Below are positions 35,502 through 48,600 of a stretch of DNA of 59,715 nt, one piece after another. This DNA is from an uncultured Pirellulaceae bacterium (GTDB lineage: Bacteria; Planctomycetota; Planctomycetia; Pirellulales; Pirellulaceae). Within the stretch, counting starts at the first letter, position 1, and each line of letters starts with the position of its first letter. The DNA is taken from positions 1 to 59,715 of the forward strand of contig CAKZVF010000195.1 in the NCBI GenBank assembly GCA_937921995.1. Reading direction: 5' to 3'. The position numbers and the translations under genes were made by a program. The notes beneath the pieces were generated by a model, which had not been told where the DNA came from, ran no database searches, and was given only the letters and a program-made list of their open reading frames with translations.

Positions 35502-37418
35502 ATGGCTTCAGCAACGACAACATCTGCTACCAGTGTCTCGGTGCCTGATTGGTATCCCGGATGGGCGCGTGAAATGGCGAATTTGTATTTCGCCGCCAAT
35601 ACGTGCCTGTTTGTGATTCACGGCAACGTCAATGACTTGATCCATTGCCAAGAACAAGACGGCGGTAAAACGGTCGATAAATTTTGCGGGCTGACGGAGT
35701 TTTTGTCCAAGCAGATTTTCGGATCGTGGGATTTGGTGACTTCCTACGACATGGGACGCGGTATTCAGGCTCAGGCCGGCGCAGATCCCAAACGCCATCG
35801 CAGCATGATGGAAACGTTGGGCAAGAACATGGGCAGTCCGGCCTCATGGACTCGCAATCCCGATGATGTGTTGACCAATTACCAACGCATGATTCAGCGG
35901 AACTTGCTCGAGGAAGACCCCAAGGAGCGACAACGCATGGCGTTTCTGTTTCCTTACGCTCAGTTCTTGATCCCATCGGGCGACCAATCATCGGTCTCGC
36001 GGACGCAGGCTTCGCATTTGGTCCGTTTTTTATCATGGGCTCAAAACCCCTATATCAAACGAGTGAATATGTCGTTCTGTTTGATCGCCGAGACGCTGAC
36101 CGAGGTAAACAAACGGCTTGTTCAGGATCCGCATGTCGCGACGATCGAAGTCCCGCTGCCCGATGAAGCGACTCGCCGGGTTTTCATCGAAACGAATTTC
36201 GATCTGGACAGTGAACCCGAAGAAGAACCCGCCGCCGAACCGGTGGGCTTTGATCTTACACGCGCCCCTGAGGAGGTTGAACCGGAACCCGAACCGGTTG
36301 CGGCTGAAGCGAAAACGGATTCGAAGGCATCTGAGGCTTCCAAGGATGAAAATGGCGGAGGCATGTCCGTCGAAGCGATCACGCAGATCTCCAACGGATT
36401 GAACTTGATCAACCTCAACGTCGCGATGTCGCGCAGCAAGCTCTCGGGCAAAGCGGTCGACATCAACCAATTTCGGAATTTGAAAAAAGGACTGATCGAA
36501 CGTCAGTGTCAGGACTTGGTCACCTTCCTTGAACCCGAACACACGTTGGACATGGTGGTCGGGCACACGGCCGCTAAGGAGCGATTGAAATTGGACGCTC
36601 GCTGGATCGTCGAAGGCCGGTTGGATGCTTCGCCGATGGGGTATTTGATCTGCGGTCCGGTGGGGACGGGGAAGACGTTCATCTCCGAATGCTACGCCGG
36701 TTCGATCGGTATTCCCTGTTTGGTACTGAAGAATTTCCGCTCCAAGTACGTTGGTGAAACCGAAGGCAACCTTGAAAAGGTGCTGAACGTGTTGCGTTCG
36801 CTGGGACCGGTGATGGTCATCATCGACGAAGCCGACGCGGCGCTTGGCAATCGTGAAGGCGGCGGCGATTCGGGGACCAGCAGCCGAGTGTTCTCCATGA
36901 TCGCCAGCCAAATGGGCAACACGAAATACCGAGGCAAAATCATTTGGATGTTGCTGACCAGTCGACCGGAACTGTTGCCGATCGACTTGAAGCGGCAGGG
37001 CAGGGCGGAGGTGCACATTCCGCTGTTTTATCCCAAGAAAGAGTCAGAAATTCAAAAGATGTTCGTCATCATGGCGAAGAAGAACAAAGTGAAACTGGAA
37101 GACGACGCCGTTCCCGATGTTTCGGTCGAACGCGAACTCAGCGGTGCCGACATCGAAAGCGTCGTGCTCAACGCAAAACGGCGAATGATGGCCGATGGGC
37201 GTGACGTGCTCAATCGCAAAGACATGGAAGAGTCATTAGAGAGCTTCATTCCTTCGGCCCAGGGGATCGAGAAAGAGCTTCAGGAAATGAACGCGGTGCT
37301 GGAGTGTACCGATCGAAGATTCCTGACCGACCATTGGCGCAAGGTGCTTGAGGAACCCAACGGCCGCGCCGAAATCCAACGCAAGGTCGCGCTGAACGAA
37401 CAGTTGCTTGGAAAGTAA
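35502..37418 (+). CDS. Two-domain AAA+ ATPase linked to PspA
   Basis: 638 residues, cytoplasmic. Residues 15-235 look like a degenerate AAA domain (TCLFVIHGNVNDLI) without a Walker A. Residues 236-288 are an acidic Glu/Pro-rich linker. The active AAA domain has Walker A GPVGTGKT at 385-392, pore-loop SKYVGETE at about 414-421, Walker B VMVIIDEADAA at 437-447, sensor-1 region MLLTSRPELLPIDLK and Arg finger near RQGRAEVHI. The pore loop resembles the Vps4/p97 type and the layout Ycf46. Start at 35502 because the region above is repeat sequence. It may disassemble PspA polymers as Vps4 does ESCRT-III (inference). Confidence 0.85.
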   Translation: MASATTTSATSVSVPDWYPGWAREMANLYFAANTCLFVIHGNVNDLIHCQEQDGGKTVDKFCGLTEFLSKQIFGSWDLVTSYDMGRGIQAQAGADPKRHRSMMETLGKNMGSPASWTRNPDDVLTNYQRMIQRNLLEEDPKERQRMAFLFPYAQFLIPSGDQSSVSRTQASHLVRFLSWAQNPYIKRVNMSFCLIAETLTEVNKRLVQDPHVATIEVPLPDEATRRVFIETNFDLDSEPEEEPAAEPVGFDLTRAPEEVEPEPEPVAAEAKTDSKASEASKDENGGGMSVEAITQISNGLNLINLNVAMSRSKLSGKAVDINQFRNLKKGLIERQCQDLVTFLEPEHTLDMVVGHTAAKERLKLDARWIVEGRLDASPMGYLICGPVGTGKTFISECYAGSIGIPCLVLKNFRSKYVGETEGNLEKVLNVLRSLGPVMVIIDEADAALGNREGGGDSGTSSRVFSMIASQMGNTKYRGKIIWMLLTSRPELLPIDLKRQGRAEVHIPLFYPKKESEIQKMFVIMAKKNKVKLEDDAVPDVSVERELSGADIESVVLNAKRRMMADGRDVLNRKDMEESLESFIPSAQGIEKELQEMNAVLECTDRRFLTDHWRKVLEEPNGRAEIQRKVALNEQLLGK

Positions 37419-37429
37419 CAATCATTGAC

Positions 37430-37483
37430 GTAGTGGATCTTGTGAAAGATCCTCGTGGCGGGATCTTTAACAAGATCCACTAC
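37430..37483. repeat. REPIN-like inverted pair, GTAGTGGA family (fully paired type)
   Basis: Arms at 37430-37452 and inverted 37461-37483. The hairpins are GGATCTT/GTGA/AAGATCC and GGATCTT/GTTA/AAGATCC after GTAGT. The arms are only eight bases apart, the shortest spacer in the window. It lies between the AAA+ gene and the small-protein gene. Confidence 0.85.
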
Positions 37484-37516
37484 CCATTCACCCATACTAA
37501 ACTTCAGGAGAAAACG

Positions 37517-37813
37517 ATGGCGCGTAAAAGCTGGTTAGATGATAAAGGCGAATCAACCTTAATTGATGGTTACGCTCAGCAAAGTTCCGATTTCATTCAA
37601 GCGATGGCCGACGGTACGATTGACGACAGTGAAGTCGAACAGCAGGAGGCTAAATTGGTGGCCTTGATGAAGAAAATCGAGCCCAACCTCAGCGATGAGC
37701 AGCACGCGGAGATCACCGAATTGTTGTGCGAGATGTCCGCGTTCAACGTGATGCAAATGCTGAACGTGATTCACAAGTCGCGTCCGGCCGCGACGTCGAC
37801 TTGGGTGCCTTAA
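37517..37813 (+). CDS. Small helical protein of the pspA cluster
   Basis: 98 residues, acidic and helical: STLIDGYAQQSSDFIQAMAD and DSEVEQQEAKLVALMKKIEP, with SDEQHAEITELLCEMSAFNV. AGGAG at 37506-37510 fixes the ATG at 37517; a longer frame above is repeat sequence. No known family was recognised. Its position between the AAA+ ATPase and the solute-binding protein suggests an adaptor or regulator of the PspA/AAA pair (inference). Confidence 0.75.
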   Translation: MARKSWLDDKGESTLIDGYAQQSSDFIQAMADGTIDDSEVEQQEAKLVALMKKIEPNLSDEQHAEITELLCEMSAFNVMQMLNVIHKSRPAATSTWVP

Positions 37814-37835
37814 CTTAAACAATTGTTCGTCGGAA

Positions 37836-37942
37836 GTAGTGGGCGAGGCCACGAGTCCTGGGGCTGCGTTAAACGATGCATGAAAGTTCAATGATGAATG
37901 ATAGTTCAATACAGCTGCTGGATTCGTTGCCTCATCCACTAC
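37836..37942. repeat. REPIN-like inverted pair, GTAGTGGA family (G·A stem type)
   Basis: Arms at 37836-37858 and inverted 37920-37942. Stems GGGCGAG/GCCA/CGAGTCC and GGATGAG/GCAA/CGAATCC after GTAGT. Both keep the tandem G·A mismatch. It lies between the small-protein gene and the solute-binding/OmpA gene. Confidence 0.85.
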
Positions 37943-38030
37943 CCTGAAATTGAGGCGTCGCGCTTCACGATGGAGATCCATCGTTTTTCGATTTAGATTC
38001 AAAGACCATTCTTGATTTGGAGATCACCCT

Positions 38031-39824
38031 ATGGCGGGCAAACCAACACCTATTTTTTATCTGGCTGTACTTGCGGTTGTTTTTGGATTGATCGGATTCG
38101 CCGCCTATCAAGCATTCGCGCCCGGAGGCGATGGTCCCGCTGCGCCGACGAAAGAGGCGGCAAGTAATAACGGTGGCTCCAGCGGTAGCAGCGGAGAGAG
38201 TTCGGGCTCGGACACGGATATCGACCTCAGCGAAATTAGCGGCGCAGAATCCGCTGACACCCAAGGGATCACGACGGTCAGCGAATACACCTTCACACCT
38301 TCGGAGCGTTTGCCCAAAGTGAAGGGCACCGCGGCGTATAAAAAGATGGAAGATAACACCGTCAAGTTTGCGCTGAACGTGTGGGCGGGTTGGGCTCCGA
38401 TCATACAAGCCAACAATGGTTTTAAAGCCGACAAAACCTGGAAGACGCCCGACGGCAAAGAATTCAAACTTGAACTAGTACTGATCGACGATCCGGTCGC
38501 GATGCGCGAAGCCTACGTCAATGGCGACGTTCACATCGGGTGGGCGACGCTTGATATGATGCCGCTGCTGATGGAAGGCTTTGTAAAGCGCAACGGCGAT
38601 CCGATCGACAGCCGCGTGATGCCAAGGATTTTTCAACAGGTTGATTGGTCCAACGGTGGTGACGGTATCGTCGCGCGAAATGGCGTGAAAACGATCACGG
38701 ACCTGCGTGGCAAGAAAATCGTATTGGCCCAGAATTCGCCTTCAGAATATTTTGTTACGAACATGCTGGTCTACGGGGGCATCCAGCCGGCAGAGGTTGA
38801 GTTTGTGTACACCGGCGATGCGTTTCAAGCCGCCGCGGCGTTTAACGCGGACAAATCCATCGACGCCGTTGTGACTTGGGCTCCGGATATTTACAACCTG
38901 TCGGACGTGAAAGGGAACAAGATGATTGTTTCCACACTCACCGCAAACAAACTGATCGCCGATGTGTGGTTCGCTCGCGCTGATTTTGCGAATGATCATA
39001 AAGATATTTGCGAAGGCTTGGTGCGAGGCATTTTTGACGCGATGACGGAGCTGAACACTGAAGCCGGAAAGAAATCTGTCTCTGAACTGATGGCCGATGG
39101 TTTTGGATTGCCCGCCAGCGAAGCGTACGACATGCTGGCGGACGCTCACAGTACCAATTGGGCGGAGAATTTTCAGTTCTTCATGAACAAGAACAATCCC
39201 GCCAACTTCGAACGGGTTTGGAATCAGGCTTACTACATTTACCGCCGGTTGGGAAAGATCTCGCATTCGACGGTCAAGTTCGACAAGGTCATGGATTTTT
39301 CGATTATCGAGAAACTGAAGTCCGATGATAAGTATTCCTCGCAAGTCGACGAGTACACGACTCAATTTATGCCGACGACGACCAAAGAGGTGCGGGGCGC
39401 CGAGGAAATCCTGACCAATACGGTTGTGATTCACTTCTTCCCTAACAGCGCGGATCTGAACAAGAAGGTCGTGAAAAGAGAAAACGGAAAGGATGTCGAG
39501 GTTCCCTATGATCCTAAGGTTGATTTCGTTTTGGAAGAGATTGGAAAATTGGCGGGCCAGTTCGGCACCGCGCGGATCATTATCGAAGGTCACACCGATA
39601 GTTCGATGAAGGGCAAGGCTCCGGTCGATTTGGTGAAGGGGTTGGCGAACAATCGCGCCCAAGCGGTGAAGCAGGCGCTGACCAAGAAATTCGAACTCTC
39701 GCCCAACCAATTCAATACCGATGGCTTGGGCTGGGACCGTCCGGCAGATCCCGATGATCCGCTGAACCAAGCCAAAAATCGACGCGTCGAGGTGAAGATT
39801 TATCCGGCTGAGTCGTTGAATTAG
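38031..39824 (+). CDS. Membrane-anchored solute-binding protein fused to OmpA peptidoglycan-binding domain
   Basis: 597 residues. One N-terminal membrane anchor (IFYLAVLAVVFGLIGFAAY, about 8-26), a Gly/Ser linker, then an NMT1/SsuA-like ABC solute-binding domain (about 100-400) with VWAGWAPIIQANNGF, GDVHIGWATLDMM and VTWAPDIYNLSDVKG. Residues 463-595 form an OmpA/MotB domain: VVIHFFPNSADL, IIIEGHTDSS and NNRAQAV with NRRVEV, including the Asp and Arg that bind diaminopimelate. The protein would span from inner membrane to peptidoglycan and hold the substrate site of the following ABC permease. Its ligand is unknown. Confidence 0.85.
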   Translation: MAGKPTPIFYLAVLAVVFGLIGFAAYQAFAPGGDGPAAPTKEAASNNGGSSGSSGESSGSDTDIDLSEISGAESADTQGITTVSEYTFTPSERLPKVKGTAAYKKMEDNTVKFALNVWAGWAPIIQANNGFKADKTWKTPDGKEFKLELVLIDDPVAMREAYVNGDVHIGWATLDMMPLLMEGFVKRNGDPIDSRVMPRIFQQVDWSNGGDGIVARNGVKTITDLRGKKIVLAQNSPSEYFVTNMLVYGGIQPAEVEFVYTGDAFQAAAAFNADKSIDAVVTWAPDIYNLSDVKGNKMIVSTLTANKLIADVWFARADFANDHKDICEGLVRGIFDAMTELNTEAGKKSVSELMADGFGLPASEAYDMLADAHSTNWAENFQFFMNKNNPANFERVWNQAYYIYRRLGKISHSTVKFDKVMDFSIIEKLKSDDKYSSQVDEYTTQFMPTTTKEVRGAEEILTNTVVIHFFPNSADLNKKVVKRENGKDVEVPYDPKVDFVLEEIGKLAGQFGTARIIIEGHTDSSMKGKAPVDLVKGLANNRAQAVKQALTKKFELSPNQFNTDGLGWDRPADPDDPLNQAKNRRVEVKIYPAESLN

Positions 39825-39846
39825 TGGGGGGAGCGACGCATCGGCG

Positions 39847-39974
39847 GTAGTGGACGAGGCCACGAGTCCGGCATCTCCATTGAACGTCGCATTAAATAGA
39901 CGTCGCATAAAATGAACGCCGCATAAATTTGGGCAGATCAAATTCCCCGCAGGATTCGTGGCCTCATCCACTAC
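39847..39974. repeat. REPIN-like inverted pair, GTAGTGGA family (G·A stem type)
   Basis: Arms at 39847-39869 (stem GGACGAG/GCCA/CGAGTCC) and inverted 39952-39974 (GGATGAG/GCCA/CGAATCC) after GTAGT. The interior has AATTCCCCGCAGG, as in the copy at 82-166, so the inner sequence is also partly conserved. It lies before the permease gene. Confidence 0.85.
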
Positions 39975-40040
39975 GATTGGGCTTTGATGTAACGTTGCGG
40001 TCGTAAACACGTTGATGTTTCGAAAGTATTTCGAGGGAAA

Positions 40041-41084
40041 ATGGCAACTGAAGACACTACTGTCGCCAGCGCGAAAAAATTGCCTTGGTTTCCGATCCGA
40101 GGCGAAATAGGGATCGTTACCTCGGTGCTGCTAGGCCTATCCTGCATCGCGTTGGTGTTTGGGCTGTGGTGGTTTGTGACGCTGGGCGAAAGTTCAGAGG
40201 ACCGCATTGTTAGCGCACTTGCCCTGCCGAGCCCTTCGGAAACCTTTTCGACGTTCGAGCAATTGTGGAACGACCGAGAGTTGGTGAGCAACACGTTGAC
40301 GACGCTCTACCGAGTCGCTGCCGGATTTTCTTTGGCGACCGTGATCGGTGTACCGCTGGGAGTTTTGGCCGGTTGTTTCCCGCCGGCGAAAGCGTTCCTA
40401 ATGCCGCTGATCTTGTTTGGGCGTAACATCCCCATCGCTGCCTTGGTTCCGTTGTCCTTCTTTTTCTTTGGCATCGGTGATTCGCAGAAGATCGTGTTTA
40501 TCTTTATGGCGACCGTGGCGTTTGTGATCGCCGACACCGCAACGTCAATCATCAACGTCGGACAGCAGTATTTGGACACCGCCTACACCGTCGGAGCCAA
40601 TCGCTGGCAAACGATTATCAAAGTCATGGTTCCGCTGGCGATGCCGTCAGTGCTTGACTCCTTACGACTGTTGTTTGGATTGGCGTTTGGCTACATCATG
40701 CTGGCCGAAACGATTAAACTGGGCACCGAATCCGGCGGGCTTGGCCATTTGATCAGCATGTCGCAGCGGCGAGGCCCACGAGCTCATATCTACCTGATCA
40801 TTTTGATCATTCCCGTTGTGGCGTTTTTGATTGACCGCGTTCTATTCGCGATTCAAAAAGGGCTGTTTCCGCACAAGTACGGCGGCAACGGATGGCTGTT
40901 GGGGATTTTTAGAACTGTGGCCGGAGCGTGGGGAGACGTGAAGTCGAAAATGTTTCAACCGGTACCTCCATTTGATCAGCTGACTCTGGCGACAACTTCG
41001 GACTACGAAGCGAAACCAGTTCCTGAAAAAACACCTACCTTTCGCAAACGACGTGGTGATGACAATGCGGAGTGGCGACCATGA
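40041..41084 (+). CDS. ABC transporter permease (SsuC/TauC-like)
   Basis: A 347-residue inner-membrane protein with about six segments, starting with VTSVLLGLSCIALVFGLWWFV and ending in a long cytoplasmic tail. The EAA-type coupling loop is GANRWQTIIKVMVPLAMPSV. It is of the BPD_transp_1 type used for sulfonate, nitrate or thiamine-precursor uptake. A 4-base ATGA overlap couples it to the ATPase gene; the solute-binding protein lies just upstream. The transported molecule cannot be named. Confidence 0.9.
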   Translation: MATEDTTVASAKKLPWFPIRGEIGIVTSVLLGLSCIALVFGLWWFVTLGESSEDRIVSALALPSPSETFSTFEQLWNDRELVSNTLTTLYRVAAGFSLATVIGVPLGVLAGCFPPAKAFLMPLILFGRNIPIAALVPLSFFFFGIGDSQKIVFIFMATVAFVIADTATSIINVGQQYLDTAYTVGANRWQTIIKVMVPLAMPSVLDSLRLLFGLAFGYIMLAETIKLGTESGGLGHLISMSQRRGPRAHIYLIILIIPVVAFLIDRVLFAIQKGLFPHKYGGNGWLLGIFRTVAGAWGDVKSKMFQPVPPFDQLTLATTSDYEAKPVPEKTPTFRKRRGDDNAEWRP

Positions 41085-42019
41085 ACGAATCAGCACAACC
41101 GCAACCGTCAAAACAAATTGGCTCAGCCACCGACAACGAAGACATTGGTAAAGATGTTGGTGTGGCGACGGTGGTTGCTTCAGATTGCGTAGACGCCGAA
41201 GATGATCGAGTCCCGGTGGTCGAATTTAGTAACGTCACCAAAACTTACAACGCCGGCGGTGCGAATGCTTTCACGGCGATTAAAGACGTATCCTTTGTCG
41301 TCCAAGATAAACCGGACGAGGGCGAATTTATCGGCGTGCTTGGCCCGAGCGGCTGTGGTAAGAGTACGATCTTGAAGTTGATCGCCGGACTGTCGCCGCA
41401 GCATCCTCCGACGACCGGTTCGGTGAAAGTTTTGGGCAAAGAGGTCGTCGGTCCCGGAGCCGATCGCGGGATGGTGTTTCAGGATTACACCAGTTTCGAT
41501 CACCGCACGGTTTTGGAGAACGTGACCTTTGGATTGGAATGCCACGGCGTTTCACGAGCCATCCGCGAGGAACTGGGCCGGCACTGGATCGAACAGGTCG
41601 GGTTGGATGTTGCCAACGATGCGTCGAAGTACCCGCATGAGCTTTCGGGCGGAATGCGTCAGCGCGTGGCGATCGCGCGGAGTCTGATCTTAAAGCCGCG
41701 CGTGATTTTGATGGACGAACCGTTTGGGGCTCTGGACCCGCAAACGCGATTAAACATGCAAGATCTTTTGGTGGAACTATGGCGCAAGGTGGAAGCGACG
41801 GTGTTCTTTGTGACGCATTCGATCGAGGAGGCCGTGTACCTTGGGGATCGAGTCTATGTGTTGAGTAGTTCGCCCGGGACGCTTGCCCGTGAATTGGAAG
41901 TAGAACCGCCCAATCGTCCTGCGGCAGAGATGCAGCGGGAACAGGAGTTTCAGGAGACGATCTTTTATCTGCGCGATTTAATCGCAGCAGAAGAAGCACT
42001 GAAACAGGCGGGGTTGTAG
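41081..42019 (+). CDS. ABC transporter ATP-binding protein
   Basis: 312 residues. Walker A GPSGCGKST (88-96), the Q-loop region VFQDYTSFDHRTVLENV, signature LSGGMRQRVAIARSL, Walker B VILMDEPFGALD and H-loop VTHSIEEAV are complete. About 45 acidic residues precede the fold. The start ATG at 41081 overlaps the permease stop as ATGA, so it is translationally coupled; an upstream GTG at 41072 is less likely. It energises the SsuC-like permease. Confidence 0.95.
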   Translation: MNESAQPQPSKQIGSATDNEDIGKDVGVATVVASDCVDAEDDRVPVVEFSNVTKTYNAGGANAFTAIKDVSFVVQDKPDEGEFIGVLGPSGCGKSTILKLIAGLSPQHPPTTGSVKVLGKEVVGPGADRGMVFQDYTSFDHRTVLENVTFGLECHGVSRAIREELGRHWIEQVGLDVANDASKYPHELSGGMRQRVAIARSLILKPRVILMDEPFGALDPQTRLNMQDLLVELWRKVEATVFFVTHSIEEAVYLGDRVYVLSSSPGTLARELEVEPPNRPAAEMQREQEFQETIFYLRDLIAAEEALKQAGL

Positions 42020-42070
42020 TCTTTGCTGAATTGAGCCGACCCGCGCGTGACAGACAGCGGCAGTTCAAGC

Positions 42071-42125
42071 CGCTGATCGGCGATTACCACACGCTGATCG
42101 GCGATTATGAAACGCTGATCGGCAA

Positions 42126-42133
<8 letters not shown>
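42071..42133. repeat. 21-bp tandem repeat, three copies
   Basis: Three units of CGCTGATCGGCGATTATGAAA type (42071-42091, 42092-42112, 42113-42133) between the ABC ATPase and the hybrid kinase, which converge here. The last unit covers the stop codon of the kinase. It could serve as a weak bidirectional spacer. No hairpin is evident. Confidence 0.8.
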
Positions 42134-45593
<3,460 letters not shown>

Positions 45594-45656
45594 AATAATC
45601 GGGGGGAGCTAAGGGGTTTTGAGGGGAGCGCGAAAGCGATTCTGTTTCTCTGTTTT

Positions 45657-48600
45657 TTATTCGTCTACGATCTGATGGATTGTCTCTGCTTCTTCTTCGT
45701 CAAACTCTCTAATCAAAGGGCTAACGTCCAGCGTTTTCCAAGCCGGCAATTGCGTCACAACGGTCGTCGCCATCGCTGCGAATCGCAGATAGGAAACAAG
45801 TCCTAAGGAAAGTCCGGCCGAGGCCGCGACGATCGTCGTATTGTCCACTTGTAGATTCCTTCGAATAAATTCATCTTCTGAATCTTCGAAGCCCCGCCAG
45901 AAGTACTTTGCCAACATGCATTCTTCAAGTTTCATGTCCTCAAATGTTGAGCGGGATTCGGTAAGGTCCCCAATTTCTTGGGTAATTAATTGTGGTCCCT
46001 GCGCAGTGGACTGATAAGCGTAGGACACCGAATCCGACGTGAGTTCAAAAAACACGTCATCATCACCAATTTTCGAATCGGAACTTGCGGTAATACCGTT
46101 AGTGTCGTTTCTACGTTGCGAAATCGGTTGCGCTATCGTGTCTGGGTTGGTTTCTGGCTTCGCTGTCGAAATCACGTCGGGCTTGTCCGTTGTCTGAGGA
46201 GCGTTCATCTCGGGATTCATGATTGATGTTTCTACGTCATCATCAACAACTTGAATTTGAGGATCGTCATTGGTGGTTGAATTGGTTGCGTTATCAACCA
46301 CATTCACACCGCTAGTGTCCTTGAGAGAAACCCGGATTGTTTCGGGAGCCGAAGTCAACTGGCCATCCGAAGCGACGACGCTGACTTCAAAGTCTCTTTG
46401 GTCGACTCCCGTTAATAGAGGAGTGGTCGCAAATCGAAGCCTATTATTTCCATCGATGAAGAATATGCCGTTGTCTGCGCCGGTTCCGTGAAGCAAGAAA
46501 TTTACAGGGTCGCCATCCTTATCAAAGGTAACGGCTTGATTGAGGTCTGCGACAATGATGCCAGGCCGGACTTGAGATAATTCGAAATCTTCAATCGAGT
46601 TTATCACGGGGGCGAAATCAGTGATCTCGGGTCGGTCGTTGATATTTTCAACCGTGATCTCAAATGTGATTATCTCAGAGTTCACAGTCCCATCGTTGAG
46701 CGCGGTCGTGACGACATAGGTGTTTTTTCCGCCATTTTCCCAAGTCGGAGGGTCAATAAACTGGATCCTGTCATTGACGATTTCGAAGAGACTGTTGTCT
46801 GGCCCATCTCCGGCAATGACAAGGCTGGTGGCATCACCATCGGCATCACTTCGGTACTGGGCGTCGAGCCCGAATGATGCATCGGACAGTTCGACCTGTG
46901 AAACGGAGATCGCGTTGATGCTCGATTCAGGGGCGTCGTTGATGTTGTTGATGATCAGGTTGACCGTTTTTGCCTCGGAATCGTTGCTGCCGTCATTGGC
47001 AACGATTTGAACTTCATAGGTTGGCGACTGTGGCCCGATTAGCTCGGGAACATCGATCAGAGTCAATTGATTGTCGACGATATGGAACAATCCCGCGTCG
47101 GCACCTCCGGCTATCTCCAGCGTCATGCTCTGATTTTCCGGATCCTCAAATAGCTCTAACAAGTCGAATGATGCCGTGCTACTTTCGTCCTGGTCAAGTG
47201 AAAGCTGTTGATCGTCGCCGACGAAAACCGGTGCTTCGTTGACATCTCTCAGTGTGACTCGAATCGTCTGAGTCGCGGTGCCTCCGCGGCTATCGTTGGC
47301 CACAACGGTCACCTCGTCGATGTTGTTCCCTCCGGCATCAAACGGCATTTCATAATCGGGTGTGTTGATAAACGTAATTCTTCCCAATTGATCGATCGTA
47401 AATACTGGAGGTTCTCCATCATCGAAGATTGAAAATATCACCGAATCACCATCCGGATCAGTCGCGCTGATCGTTTGGACGAAATCGTTACCTTCGTCGA
47501 TGAATGATTCATCATCGGCAATGATGACGGGGGACTCGTTGGCGTCCAGCACTTCGACATTGACTATGCGCGAAACAGATCCGCCCTTTGGGTCTTCAGC
47601 CATTACGGTAAGCGTATAGATGGTTCCATTGTTGGAGCTCATTGGGTTTTCGAAATCAGGCGGCGAATCGAAAGACAGGGTGCCATCAGAAGCAATATGG
47701 AACAGATCTCCATCGCCAACAGCAGGCACAATACTCAAGGTTACGGTGTCGCCATCTGCGTCGGACGTCGAGATAACATCTACCTCTGTTTCGCCTTCGA
47801 CGACCGTGAATCCGGTTGTTGGGCCGATGACGGGTAAGTGATTTTCCTCGGTAACATCAACGAAGACCAATTGCTCAGTGGTTTCTCCGTTTTGATCATC
47901 GGCAACCACCGTTAGCGTGTAGCTGTTGTCGTTATTGGTAGAATTTGGAGCGTCGTAGTCTGGTGCAGAGATGAACTCGATATTTCCATTGGCATCTACT
48001 TTAAATAGTCCGCCATCGCCAGTGTTAGGCTTGATTGAGTAAAACAGGGGGTCGCCATCTTGATCTGTCGCATCTATCGTCGCGACAAACGTTTCGCCTT
48101 CCAAAATACTTTGGTCAGAGATTGGAGTGATTTTAGGCGCGTCATTTAGGTCGACGATGTGGATTTCGATTGCTTCGGTGGTTATCCCGCCGTTCCCATC
48201 ATCGGCGACAATGGTTAGCTTGTGCTCGTTGTCCTGCAAGTCGCCAGGGGGAACCTCAAAATCAGGTATCTCGCTTAGGAAAATGTTTCCCAACGCATCG
48301 ATCGTGGCTCGCGGGGGATCCAGGGCAGTGTCGATGATACTTAAGGTGACTTCATCTCCGTCGGGATCGGTGACGGTAACTGTTTCAACGAAAAGCTCGC
48401 CTTCATTTACCGTGTAAATGGGGCTGAAATTGATGATTGGACTTTCGTTGACATTAGTCACTTCGACCGTAACGTTTTCTGTCCTGCTCAGTAGAGCGCT
48501 GCTGGCGGTGACGGAGAAGTTGTAGAAGTTGTTTCCGTCGGAATCTTGTGGGGTTTCAAAATCTGGTTGCGACCGAAAGCTAATGTTTCCGTCGGCATCA

